Part shown: in pieces, positions 1-6,764 of the stretch | Layout of the letters: every line of letters starts with the position of its first letter | Position numbering within the stretch: position 1 is the first letter of the stretch | DNA from: Bacteroides sp. | Lineage (GTDB): Bacteria > Bacteroidota > Bacteroidia > Bacteroidales > SM23-62 | Direction: 5' to 3' | DNA length: 40,503 nucleotides | Assembly: GCA_011053095.1 (NCBI GenBank) | Contig: DRHS01000127.1 | Span: 91,035-131,537 of the forward strand | Notes under the pieces: generated by a model | What the model was told of the DNA's origin: nothing | The model's database searches: none | Seen by the model: the letters and a program-made list of their open reading frames with translations, nothing else | Made by a program: the position numbers and the translations under genes

Positions 1-1
1 T

Positions 2-385
2 GATCTCTATAACTTTTGCAAGAAAGAGAAACCAAAAATAGATTTAACCTTTAGTTGGGAAAGCGATAATCCAAGCAATGCGGAAGACAGGGCAAAAAGA
101 GTCATGGAAAAGACAGAGGAATTAATAATTATAGGTTATTCGTTTCCGGAATTAAACAGAAAAGTTGATGAATCTCTATTCCTAGGAAATAAATCAATTA
201 AGAGAATACAAATACAGAACCCAAATTTCAATGAAGAAAAAGTAATATGGTTTAAAAGATGGATAGAAGAATGTACAGAATCCACAGATATTAAGACTGA
301 AATTAGGACGAATGTAGAAGAGTTTCTCTCTCCTATGGGCCCTGATCCCAAGAGAACTACTAAAGGAATGAGAAGAGTAAATTAG
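2..385 (+). CDS. SIR2-like family protein, C-terminal part (5' end outside window)
   Basis: The reading frame is open from the left edge, so the ATG in the ORF track at 104 is internal and this is the last 127 codons of a longer gene. The segment 'LIIIGYSFPELNRKVD' resembles the C-terminal Rossmann strand and loop seen in SIR2-like (SIR2_2-type) proteins, which bind or cleave NAD. The catalytic His and the NAD-binding N-terminus are not in the window, so activity cannot be judged. It lies just outside a phage-derived element and is transcribed toward it. SIR2-like proteins are often anti-phage effectors, but that role is inference from family and position. Assignment is moderate because only the tail is visible. 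Confidence 0.5.
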   Translation, partial: DLYNFCKKEKPKIDLTFSWESDNPSNAEDRAKRVMEKTEELIIIGYSFPELNRKVDESLFLGNKSIKRIQIQNPNFNEEKVIWFKRWIEECTESTDIKTEIRTNVEEFLSPMGPDPKRTTKGMRRVN

Positions 386-677
386 TATCCCTCTCAATGT
401 CGATATTAATCGGCTGATATTTCCCCTATCCTGTCATAAAGGGGTATGAAGTATAAAAAGCACGTTGAAGACTGTTTAAAGGGCATCAACGCCTGGAAAC
501 AGATCCCGAATATGCGGAGGAAATAAGACGAAAAAGTCTGATTATAATCCCAACTGCCCGGGAAATTGCTCAGGTCGAAAGAGAAATTTGGGACTTGATG
601 CGGAAATGATAACTATTAAATAAGCCCTGGTTTATTGTTGGATTTTATTATTGTATGATTTGCCAAATACAATTAAG
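386..677. other. Intergenic stretch without a convincing gene
   Basis: About 290 bases between the SIR2-like gene and the RelE-like gene. A short frame around 490-609 encodes a Glu/Arg-rich tail ending 'REIWDLMRK' but has no credible start; it could be the remnant of a lost gene. No promoter or terminator was recognised. Confidence 0.4.
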
Positions 678-965
678 CTAATATGGGAATTTGTAATCTA
701 AAAGAAGTTTGTGAAGCTTTTCTTGTCTTGGCACTTCTAAAATATCTACCCTTTTCTTGTTTTCATCAACAATGTACGTAATGGCATACCTATTGCCAGC
801 ATTAATGTAGTAATCTCCAAAGGGTCTATTATCAATAGGTTTACCAAGATTTGAAGGATCTTTTTCGAGAGCTTCAAGTTTGTTTTCGATACCCTTGCGA
901 TACTTTGAATTAATAAGTTCTGAAAGCTTCGCTTTAGCTTGTGGAGATGGATTTAATTTGTACAT
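678..965 (-). CDS. RelE/ParE-superfamily toxin-like protein
   Basis: A 95-residue basic protein with the RelE/ParE layout: an N-terminal helix pair rich in Lys ('SPQAKAKLSELINSKYRKGIENKLEALEKDPSNLGKPI'), then beta strands including 'GDYYINAGNRYAITYIVDENKKRVDILEV'. RelE members cleave ribosome-bound mRNA and ParE members poison gyrase; which applies is not clear. It starts 12 nt after the stop of the 189-aa gene on the same strand, so the two form an operon. That partner does not look like a usual RelB/ParD antitoxin. It lies beyond the terminator of the capsid operon and may be a passenger module of the element. Confidence 0.6.
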   Translation of the reverse strand: MYKLNPSPQAKAKLSELINSKYRKGIENKLEALEKDPSNLGKPIDNRPFGDYYINAGNRYAITYIVDENKKRVDILEVPRQEKLHKLLLDYKFPY

Positions 966-977
966 TTTAGCAGAAAA

Positions 978-1547
978 CTAGGCTACTAATTCAGCAATTA
1001 GCTCTTGGGAAGTATAGTATTTCTTTTGTTTTTTAGTCTTTTTTATTGCATCGGCTGTCAATAATACCAACTCGATGTAATCTATAATATACTCCAACTT
1101 ACTCTGATGGGATTTTAATAACTCAAATAATTCAGAACTAAGTTCATCATCCATAATATACCCACTTAAATAGTCCACAAACTCATCAATGCTTACCTTT
1201 GCTTCATAAAAGAATTTAAGCGATTTTTTGAGTTGTGCGGTATGCTTAATACCCATTCCGTAAATTGCATCAATACAATGACCCAACGCCTTGTCTAAAT
1301 TTTTTGCAGAGGCAATAGATTTCTTATTAGTAATGATCTTCATTACTTTTTCTACAGTCGAAATTTTCTTCCATTGATTCTCAAAGCTTATAATTGGTAT
1401 CAATGGCATATTACTGTAGCAATCTGGATTAAGTATAGCAGCTTCCATTGTATTTTTTGGTTTAGGTAAATTAAAATTAGATAAAAAATATGAATTATGA
1501 CTTACCTTCCATATCTTTTGACGCAAAAAGTGTACCCAATGTTGCAT
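978..1547 (-). CDS. Hypothetical protein upstream of RelE-like toxin (possible antitoxin)
   Basis: 189 codons from the first ATG; a second in-frame ATG at 1448 ('MEAAILNPDCYSN') would give 156 residues and looks more like a real N-terminus, because the upstream part is an unusual His/Trp/Phe-rich stretch. The rest is predicted mostly helical ('ISTVEKVMKIITNKKSIASAKNLDKALGHCIDAI') with a Lys-rich segment 'KKTKKQKKYYTSQELI' near the end. No family recognised. The position 12 nt before the toxin-like gene suggests an antitoxin or partner role, but its size and lack of a DNA-binding motif make that uncertain. Confidence 0.5.
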   Translation of the reverse strand: MQHWVHFLRQKIWKVSHNSYFLSNFNLPKPKNTMEAAILNPDCYSNMPLIPIISFENQWKKISTVEKVMKIITNKKSIASAKNLDKALGHCIDAIYGMGIKHTAQLKKSLKFFYEAKVSIDEFVDYLSGYIMDDELSSELFELLKSHQSKLEYIIDYIELVLLTADAIKKTKKQKKYYTSQELIAELVA

Positions 1548-1617
1548 TTTTAAACATATTTTTATTCATTCTAAATTACATCGGTTGTGCAGAAATCTGC
1601 CAAACCACCCGGAACCT

Positions 1618-1646
1618 AAAGAAAGCCCCCCGGTTTCCCGGAGGGC
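1618..1646 (-). terminator. Rho-independent terminator of the capsid operon
   Basis: On the minus strand a 9-bp GC-rich stem (GCCCTCCGG / CCGGGGGGC, one G-U pair) closes a GAAA tetraloop and is followed by TTTCTTT. It lies about 40 nt after the capsid gene stop codon and separates the phage-like operon from the toxin-like module. Confidence 0.8.
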
Positions 1647-1682
1647 GTTCTCGACTACTAATCACTCTGGAGGAATGATATC

Positions 1683-2873
1683 TTATGTCAGGTCACCAGC
1701 TGGACGGATAACACCTTTGAGCAGCGCCATTGAGCCACCACCATAAGGATACATTAATCCCATTCTGACAACACCGTATAAACGGACCTTGCCGAATTCA
1801 GCTAACGTACTCCTGTCCACCAGGAACTTGATATGTGAGCCACCGTAACGCCATCCTGCAACGGTTCCGCGCTTAAAGTCACCTGCATAAACAGAACTTG
1901 CAGCATCGTTCGTGCCTTGAGTTTGTGTTATACTTACCTGATTCGATTCAACCATTGGAATATCACCGTACGGGTTAGCCTTGGGAGCTTCATACGCATC
2001 TTCCAAGAGCCTGTATTCATTCAACGTACGCGGAGCCATAACAAACGCAGTCACGTCCTGGTTCGCTTCGCGTAGCTTTCTCCAAAGTAATCCAAGCTCC
2101 TCGAATCCTGTAACGGCGGCTCCGTTAGCGCCCATGTGTGCACGTACTACCTGACCTGGTATGTCATTGATTCCGTACATTTCGCCCGATCCTGAACCAT
2201 TGACGTACATATTATCAATGTGCTGTGAGATTGTCTGAAATATTGGTTCCAGTATGATCTTAGGGCTGCTTATGGCATCCTCAAGGAATTCCTGAGATAC
2301 TATGGTCCCTGCCCGGAACGAATATGTTTGCATTGTCCTGGGAACAAAAGTCGGATCTGTTTCCGTCAATTCCGCGCCCTCTGCTATAATATCACCCGTT
2401 GGAATTGCTGTAATTGCCGGGTATGTTGTGGTATCGGTATCTACACCAACACTAGGAACGCCTAATCTGCCTAATAGTGAACGTTCAATTATATAGCTGA
2501 TAAACGATGATTTCATCGGAGCGGGTACAATGTACTGCCCGGATCCTGAACTCTCTAATACATCCCTGTTCTGAACATTTATTCCAAATTCATTTTTGAT
2601 GATATCAGATGCGAATTGTTCAAGATCACTAGCATTTCCGCCCTTCAGAACTTCCTTCGATCCGTGGATACGTAGATCCGGAGTTCCGCCTAAACTCTTA
2701 GACAGTTTTTCATTCTCCTGGTTAATAACTTTAATCTGTGAGTTCTTTTGCTCCACAGCATCCATTAACCTGTCAATCTTACCTTGATCGTAATCCTTTA
2801 GATCGACTTTTACTGCCTCTTTTATCTCCTTCAGAAGCTTTCCTTTAGCCTCTGTAAGCTCTTTTATATTCAT
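1683..2873 (-). CDS. HK97-fold phage major capsid protein
   Basis: The 396-residue protein has the layout of HK97-type major capsid proteins. A charged coiled-coil N-terminus (about 1-65, 'EQKNSQIKVINQENEKLSK') resembles the scaffolding delta domain. The capsid fold follows with 'SGSGQYIVPAPMKSSFISYIIERSLLGRLG' (about 110-140), 'SFRAGTIVSQEFLEDA', 'NMYVNGSGSGEMYGI' and a C-terminal 'RLYGVVRMGLMYPYGGGSMALLKG'. It would form the icosahedral head lattice. It is the last gene of the leftward phage-like operon and is followed by a strong terminator. Neither a head protease nor terminase nor portal gene is next to it, which is odd for a complete phage because these normally precede the capsid gene. 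Confidence 0.92.
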   Translation of the reverse strand: MNIKELTEAKGKLLKEIKEAVKVDLKDYDQGKIDRLMDAVEQKNSQIKVINQENEKLSKSLGGTPDLRIHGSKEVLKGGNASDLEQFASDIIKNEFGINVQNRDVLESSGSGQYIVPAPMKSSFISYIIERSLLGRLGVPSVGVDTDTTTYPAITAIPTGDIIAEGAELTETDPTFVPRTMQTYSFRAGTIVSQEFLEDAISSPKIILEPIFQTISQHIDNMYVNGSGSGEMYGINDIPGQVVRAHMGANGAAVTGFEELGLLWRKLREANQDVTAFVMAPRTLNEYRLLEDAYEAPKANPYGDIPMVESNQVSITQTQGTNDAASSVYAGDFKRGTVAGWRYGGSHIKFLVDRSTLAEFGKVRLYGVVRMGLMYPYGGGSMALLKGVIRPAGDLT

Positions 2874-2896
2874 AACTATTTATTTTTAAATTAATA

Positions 2897-3166
2897 CTAA
2901 ACTAACGCCTCAGTTTTTAGGCGTATTTCCTTCAAAACCTGTTCAATTCTCTTCTCTATTTTCCCCGCTAACCGCTTCTGTGGTTCCCTGATTTCAGCCC
3001 TGAGCAGTTCACCAAAGATACCCCCGCCCTTTACACAAAGGAATAACGGTTCATCTGATAATAGCCGTTGTCTCATGGCCCTTAATTGTTTCAGCTGTTC
3101 TACCAATCGGGGTAGGTCATCTCCGTGGGGAGGCCGTTTCAATGTATCGGGATCAATTATTTCCAT
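2897..3166 (-). CDS. Small hypothetical protein upstream of capsid gene
   Basis: 89 residues, strongly charged and helical ('LVEQLKQLRAMRQRLLSD', 'KRLAGKIEKRIEQVLKEIRLKTEAL'), ending 23 nt before the capsid start in the same direction. No family recognised. Position would fit a small head-assembly, scaffold or regulatory protein, but that is inference. It is preceded by an unusual gap with a C-rich tract. Confidence 0.6.
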   Translation of the reverse strand: MEIIDPDTLKRPPHGDDLPRLVEQLKQLRAMRQRLLSDEPLFLCVKGGGIFGELLRAEIREPQKRLAGKIEKRIEQVLKEIRLKTEALV

Positions 3167-3188
3167 TTTTAGAATTTAATACCCGATA

Positions 3189-3281
3189 GGGGGTCGGGGG
3201 TTTTGCACGTATAAAATCGAGGGAATGGCGCGAATGACAAGAAACCTTGTCGGTAGAGATTTTCACCCCCCCCCTCCCCCC
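3189..3281. other. G-tract / C-tract pair in phage-element gap
   Basis: On the plus strand two runs of five G (3189-3193 and 3196-3200) face a C9-T-C6 run at 3266-3281. They could pair into a long hairpin between the 106-aa and 89-aa genes, and the homopolymer is prone to slippage. No function is shown. Confidence 0.4.
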
Positions 3282-3294
3282 AGGTAGTTACATA

Positions 3295-3615
3295 TCATTG
3301 TTTCACTTTCTTTACTGGCCTTGTTTGTACCTGTCTCTGTATCGGTGGCTCAATAACGATTAGTTTCTTTATTGCGCTCCAAGTGGATGGCTCCATGTTC
3401 TTATCCAATATCTCACACGATCCCTCAGTCTCAAAGAAATCAATCGGTATCGGTGGACTGGTGCTACATTTGCCATTGTCTAATATATTGATCGTTTCAC
3501 CGCGCTGCCATTCATCGAACTTGGTTACAATCCTCATCTTCTCACCCGTTCCTGCTCTGCCTATTCCGCGCATAGCAAATGGATCTTTAAATCTTATATA
3601 TCCAATGATTGCCAT
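3295..3615 (-). CDS. Hypothetical phage-element protein
   Basis: The ORF track starts at 3624, but the ATG at 3615 overlaps the stop of the upstream gene as TAATG, the same coupling seen at the RusA gene, so this start (106 residues, 'MAIIGYIRFKDPF') is preferred. The protein has no recognised domain; the C-terminus is basic ('RPVKKVKQ'). It follows the spike-base-like gene and is probably a small structural or assembly protein (inference). Confidence 0.55.
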   Translation of the reverse strand: MAIIGYIRFKDPFAMRGIGRAGTGEKMRIVTKFDEWQRGETINILDNGKCSTSPPIPIDFFETEGSCEILDKNMEPSTWSAIKKLIVIEPPIQRQVQTRPVKKVKQ

Positions 3616-3872
3616 TACCAACAAGCTATCATATTACTTGCGTCTGTACCCGTAGTATACACCCGTCTAACTTTAACAGGAAGGGTAGATCCACCTACAA
3701 CTCCCACAAATGTCAGGGTATCACCGTTGACCGTATCAACCTTAATATCTCCGCCGCTGCCACAATATATTACTGAATCATGGGCCAGATCCGTCGAATT
3801 ATTCGGACTTACTGCCGCCCCGTTTTCGGCTAATGCCCTTACCATATCGCGTCTTATTGTCTTATTACTCAT
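3615..3872 (-). CDS. Phage spike-base / decoration-like structural protein
   Basis: 85 residues with 'VSPNNSTDLAHDSVIYCGSGGDIKVDTVNGDTLTFVGVVGGSTLPVKVRRVYTTGTDASNMIACW' as essentially the whole protein, read here as one domain. The order 'P-x-D/N-S-T-D-L ... G-x-x-G-D-(I/V) ... G-D-x-(L/V)-T-F ... LP(V)xVRRV ... TGT-A ... W' matches, from memory, the small spike-base family typified by the Rhodobacter gene-transfer-agent protein Rcc01079. That role is virion decoration or receptor-spike attachment. The gene overlaps the next one at TAATG. It shows that the element keeps at least two virion-type genes. Confidence 0.65.
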   Translation of the reverse strand: MSNKTIRRDMVRALAENGAAVSPNNSTDLAHDSVIYCGSGGDIKVDTVNGDTLTFVGVVGGSTLPVKVRRVYTTGTDASNMIACW

Positions 3873-4019
3873 TATCTCTATTTTAATATTTTAACTTCAA
3901 AAATTGGGGTCCAGGACGGTCATGCCTCCGTCCCGGTTTTCCCCTCAACCAAATACACCTAGAAAATTTCTTTCAATCTGTGCAGGCCGCTACTATTATT
4001 CACGACCCGCCAGAATGTT

Positions 4020-4214
4020 TCAGTTCATTCTACCCACGTGGAAATTCTGACGTTCATGTGTTTCCAGCGTTTGAGCTAATTTTTTTAATCCCTTCAATGA
4101 TTGTTTTTCATTTTCGGCCTGGTTGATCTTAATCATTATCCTGCCATACAGGACCGCAATCAGGTTCGCTTCTTTTACAATTTCCTCTCTAGTGTGTTTC
4201 TGTTCAGGTGTCAT
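4020..4214 (-). CDS. Small hypothetical phage-element protein
   Basis: 64 residues, helical and charged ('REEIVKEANLIAVLYGRIMIKINQAENEKQSLKGLKKLAQTLETHERQNFHVGRMN'). It starts one base after the stop of the 43-aa ORF, so it is translated as part of the same operon. No family recognised. Confidence 0.5.
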   Translation of the reverse strand: MTPEQKHTREEIVKEANLIAVLYGRIMIKINQAENEKQSLKGLKKLAQTLETHERQNFHVGRMN

Positions 4215-4215
4215 A

Positions 4216-4347
4216 TCAATTCATTATAAATTTAGGGATAGCAATTTTTTTCCCGGTCCGGGTTTTGCAGTGGATCTCTTCCTCCAGCAATTGGATAAGG
4301 CTATCAAGTTTTTCCTCCTGGTCTTTGTCTGTAACTTTGATTTTCAT
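4216..4347 (-). CDS. 43-aa ORF in the phage-element operon (below ORF-track cutoff)
   Basis: Minus-strand frame 'MKIKVTDKDQEEKLDSLIQL...'. Its ATG overlaps the stop of the 76-aa gene as ATGA and its stop falls just before the next ATG, so it fits exactly into a coupled chain of genes. Acidic helix followed by a basic tail; function unknown. Confidence 0.55.
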   Translation of the reverse strand: MKIKVTDKDQEEKLDSLIQLLEEEIHCKTRTGKKIAIPKFIMN

Positions 4348-4574
4348 GTTTTTATATTTTGCCGTTTACGTTGTTTACGCTTTCGATCTCTGTCATCTCT
4401 CCGTTTCATAAGTCCCACAATCAAATTATTTACCTCATTTTGCTCTATGATTCTCATTCCCTTTAGATCTTCCAGGACAATCCATCCTGAGTAGTTTTTA
4501 AACATTAACTCAATCTCTGCTGACCTCCACACTTCCAACCTCTTCTCTAAATCCTTCCTGTCCTGCTTTTCCAT
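4344..4574 (-). CDS. Small hypothetical phage-element protein
   Basis: 76 residues, very basic at the C-terminus ('MKRRDDRDRKRKQRKRQNIKT') after a helical N-terminal half. Such a tail would favour nucleic-acid binding, but no family is recognised. It starts 21 nt after the RusA-like gene stop and overlaps the following 43-aa ORF by ATGA. Confidence 0.55.
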   Translation of the reverse strand: MEKQDRKDLEKRLEVWRSAEIELMFKNYSGWIVLEDLKGMRIIEQNEVNNLIVGLMKRRDDRDRKRKQRKRQNIKT

Positions 4575-4595
4575 CCTTCCCCCTCTATTATCAAG

Positions 4596-4991
4596 TTAAG
4601 TGTGACATTGCGTTTTGTCAAGTGTTAAAAGAATATTTCCTTCTCTTGACCACACTTTTTTTAGTTTCCCGATACAGTGTATGTAATTATCCTGAGGGCA
4701 GAGTGCATCTAAAAACGCCTTGAGTAGGTTATCCAGGTCCGGGGTTTGCTGGTGTGCCGTTCCTTCCATCTCTGCCCGTTTCTTATTGCTCCATGACTTC
4801 GGCATCGGTATACTGAAGATAATGGCCTCCAGTGTTCCGGGTATCCCTTCACAGCCGTTTATATAGGCCAGGTACTTCAGCTCATCCCTGAAAGCAAAAT
4901 ACCTTTGTACTACCGGCCTTTTATTCCATCGGTCCGATTGTGTCATCCTAGGAGCCGGGCAAGGGTTTATTTTAAAATTGTATTCGTTCAT
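4596..4991 (-). CDS. RusA-family Holliday junction resolvase
   Basis: 131 residues from the ATG at 4991, which overlaps the stop of the preceding 55-aa ORF as TAATG; the ORF-track start at 5006 is less likely. The RusA signature 'TPDLDNLLKAFLDAL' (about 83-97) carries the conserved acidic residues that bind metal, and the N-terminus 'INPCPAPRMTQSDRW' fits the family's substrate loop. RusA enzymes cut Holliday junctions and branched replication intermediates and are common in phage replication modules. It follows the replication gene, as expected. Length is close to that of E. coli RusA (about 120). Confidence 0.88.
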   Translation of the reverse strand: MNEYNFKINPCPAPRMTQSDRWNKRPVVQRYFAFRDELKYLAYINGCEGIPGTLEAIIFSIPMPKSWSNKKRAEMEGTAHQQTPDLDNLLKAFLDALCPQDNYIHCIGKLKKVWSREGNILLTLDKTQCHT

Positions 4992-5158
4992 TAGTTCAAT
5001 AACCAAATAGGGTAAATCACACGGTCCTCACATTTTAATCCATAATCAAGTTGTTTAACAACCAGGTTACGAGCTTTTATATAGTCATCGTCCTTGCCGT
5101 TTTTGAAAACCATTCCGCCGATTGAGGCAAGTTTTATTTTATCAATGTGTCGGGTCAT
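4991..5158 (-). CDS. 55-aa ORF between replication and RusA genes (below ORF-track cutoff)
   Basis: Frame 'MTRHIDKIKLASIGGMVFK...' ending 'IYPIWLLN'. It starts inside the last 17 nt of the replication gene and ends at the TAATG overlap with the RusA gene, so it closes an otherwise unexplained gap in a tightly coupled operon. Function unknown. Confidence 0.55.
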   Translation of the reverse strand: MTRHIDKIKLASIGGMVFKNGKDDDYIKARNLVVKQLDYGLKCEDRVIYPIWLLN

Positions 5159-5855
5159 GGGGTGTTTGTTTATTTTGTGGAACTATATCAGTAAGTAATA
5201 CTTCTGCCTCTTCGCTTTCTGTGAATAATTCAAATTTTTTATCAAGATTTTCACTTTCTTTCTTTTCTTCAGGAACTTCGACTTTCGGACTTTGTGGTCC
5301 GACGTCTTGCTCAGAAGAAGAAGATTTTATTTCTAAAGAATTTTTTCCCTTAAACACCTCTTCATTTATTCTATTGGGGTACATATATTTTTGTAAGTAG
5401 GGTACGACATCTTTACAACTCTCTGAGTCTGAGTTTATAAGTTGGGTACGATTTTCTTCGCAAGTTGGGTACGGATTGGGTACGGCATCTTTGCAACTGC
5501 TTGATTTTGAGTTTGTAAGTTGGGTAGACTGTTGTTGGTACATACCGTACTGCAAAACGGTGACCCTGGATGTGCGTTTAAGCGGCTCAATAGATATCAT
5601 TCCATGCTTAGATAACAGTCTGAAAAACTTCCTGGCAACATTGCGATCTACGTTCCACTTTTGCGCCCAGGTGTGTATACTCTTTACTGATTGCCCGCGT
5701 CCACATTTTATAAATTTGCCGTCAACCAAATATGAGTCTGGCTTCCAGTTTACATCCAGTAGTATATCTATCCACCATCTTAGTTTTACAGGGTCCTTCC
5801 AAATCCAGTGGTTCCTGATCCTTCTATTAAGTGATATGTGTCCCTTGTTGTTCAT
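5142..5855 (-). CDS. Phage-type replication protein with winged-helix N-terminus
   Basis: 237 residues. The N-terminal 105 residues ('GHISLNRRIRNHWIWKDPVKLRWWIDILLDVNW ... VKSIHTWAQKWNVDRNVARKFFRLLSKHGMI') look like the winged-helix domain of phage replisome organisers and DnaD-like proteins, which bind the origin and load helicase. The rest is low-complexity, Ser/Glu-rich and probably disordered. The central part of the gene contains repeated GGGTA-type units at DNA level, reminiscent of phage genes that hold their own origin. It follows the excisionase-like gene by 28 nt and precedes RusA. No helicase gene is visible. Confidence 0.7.
   Translation of the reverse strand: MNNKGHISLNRRIRNHWIWKDPVKLRWWIDILLDVNWKPDSYLVDGKFIKCGRGQSVKSIHTWAQKWNVDRNVARKFFRLLSKHGMISIEPLKRTSRVTVLQYGMYQQQSTQLTNSKSSSCKDAVPNPYPTCEENRTQLINSDSESCKDVVPYLQKYMYPNRINEEVFKGKNSLEIKSSSSEQDVGPQSPKVEVPEEKKESENLDKKFELFTESEEAEVLLTDIVPQNKQTPHDPTH
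5394..5526. repeat. Iteron-like repeats inside the replication gene
   Basis: A 49-nt imperfect direct repeat occupies 5400-5448 and 5478-5526. AAGTTGGGTA occurs exactly three times (5439, 5462, 5517), and two further GGGTACG units lie at about 5400 and 5478. The spacing and location in a replication-initiator gene resemble lambda-type origin iterons. They also encode the repeated peptide 'NS(K/D)S(S/E)SCKD'. Confidence 0.55.
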
Positions 5856-5883
5856 TCAATTCTACATCCTGGTCAAATGAGAT

Positions 5884-6183
5884 TTACCTCTCATATAAGT
5901 GGCTGCGGATCACAGCCTCATTATTAATGATCTTCTCCGGGTCAAACCTCATCACACCGTCAAAGGAAATCGGACTGATAACGCCCTTTGCAATGAATTT
6001 TTTGAATGTCGCATAACTTACACCCAGGTAATTGTATGTTTTCTTTGCAGTCCACAACTCTGCGGGGTGCGCTGGCTTTGTTTTCTCAAGGTGTAATTCC
6101 AGGGCCTTAGCTGCTGCCCTGTCAGCGGCTTTGTCAATCATTTGTTCAATAGAAATGTTGAAAATTGTACCTTCTTCGTCCAT
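5884..6183 (-). CDS. Excisionase-like / MerR-type HTH DNA-binding protein
   Basis: 99 residues. After an acidic helical N-terminus, 'LWTAKKTYNYLGVSYATFKKFIAKGVISPISFDGVMRFDPEKI' (about 43-85) is the helix-turn-helix pattern of the excisionase/HTH_17 family: a 'LGVS..T..K.I..G.I' recognition helix and a wing with 'R(F)DPE.I'. Such proteins act as recombination directionality factors or early transcription regulators. It is the first gene of the leftward operon, facing the repressor across about 105 nt. No partner integrase is in the window. Confidence 0.72.
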   Translation of the reverse strand: MDEEGTIFNISIEQMIDKAADRAAAKALELHLEKTKPAHPAELWTAKKTYNYLGVSYATFKKFIAKGVISPISFDGVMRFDPEKIINNEAVIRSHLYER

Positions 6184-6200
6184 TTAATTTTGTATTAATG

Positions 6201-6238
6201 ACATTTATATTTACATTTGATACTGCGAATGTGTAAAT
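6201..6238. promoter_or_regulatory. Candidate repressor operator between divergent genes
   Basis: ATTTACA (6209-6215) and TGTAAAT (6232-6238) form a perfect 7-bp inverted repeat with a 16-nt spacer, and a related ACATTT unit precedes it. It sits between the excisionase-like operon and the repressor, where a CI-type operator is expected. Confidence 0.45.
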
Positions 6239-6288
6239 TATTTGACATAATAAATTTATTTTTGGTATTTTGTTAATAAATATTTGTC

Positions 6289-6660
6289 ATGGAAGAAAAA
6301 TTTGATATATCGTTAGTCAGGAGAGAACTTGATAAACAGTCGAAAACTCAGGCAGAACTGGCTGATTTTCTAGGTATTACCAGGAATACAATGGTAACAT
6401 TCTTTAAAACTGGGATTTGTCGAATTGATCAAATTCAAAAAATGGCAGAATTTTTACAGGTAAGTCTCTTGGATTTCATTGTCATGGGTGAAGGACTGAA
6501 TAAAATACCAGCAAGTCAGAAGATGGAAATCCTTGAATCTCATAACGAACTATTTTACAAGCGTCACATGGAGGATGTAATGAAATTAAAGGATGAGAAG
6601 ATTGAATGCCTGGAAAAACTGCAAAATCTATATGAGGAACATGGCATACAAAAAAAGTAA
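6289..6660 (+). CDS. CI-like / XRE-family phage repressor
   Basis: 123 residues. The N-terminal 'DISLVRRELDKQSKTQAELADFLGITRNTMVTFFKTGICRIDQIQKMAEFLQVSLLDFI' (about 5-65) is a classic XRE/lambda-repressor HTH. A helical tail ('EILESHNELFYKRHMEDVMKLKDEKIECLEKLQNLYEE') may mediate dimerisation. It lacks the LexA-type peptidase domain, so induction would not go through RecA autocleavage. It is divergent from the leftward early operon, the standard lysogeny-switch arrangement, with an inverted repeat in between. Confidence 0.82.
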   Translation: MEEKFDISLVRRELDKQSKTQAELADFLGITRNTMVTFFKTGICRIDQIQKMAEFLQVSLLDFIVMGEGLNKIPASQKMEILESHNELFYKRHMEDVMKLKDEKIECLEKLQNLYEEHGIQKK

Positions 6661-6708
6661 ACCTTAAGTAAACCGACTCTGGGTAAAACCTCTAAAACGT
6701 ACGAATAA

Positions 6709-6764
6709 GACGGGATATTTGAACCCCTGGCACCGTGCCTGAGAAGCAGGAGATTTAACCAGCT
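6709..6764 (-). pseudogene. tRNA-like fragment, possible attachment-site remnant
   Basis: On the minus strand the block reads as a D-arm start (AGCTGGTTA), an anticodon-like stem-loop (CCTGC TTCTCAG GCACG, 4 of 5 pairs) and a T-arm-like GGGGTTCAAAT. No matching 5' acceptor strand lies upstream, and the T-stem is imperfect, so it is not an intact tRNA. It lies just beyond the repressor gene and overlaps the stop codon of the next gene. An attR-type scar is inferred. Confidence 0.4.

Noticed and set aside
1490-1678. 62-aa plus-strand ORF over the capsid-operon terminator
   Set aside because: It runs antisense through the hairpin terminator and the 5' part of the 189-aa gene; no domain, judged a shadow ORF.
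3912-3940. GGACGG/CCGTCC hairpin in the 3873-4019 gap as a terminator
   Set aside because: The 6-bp stem has an 8-nt loop and no following T run on the minus strand, so termination is not supported.
6709-6764. Functional tRNA gene
   Set aside because: No 5' acceptor strand pairs with the 3' side, and the T-stem has a mismatch at its closing pair.
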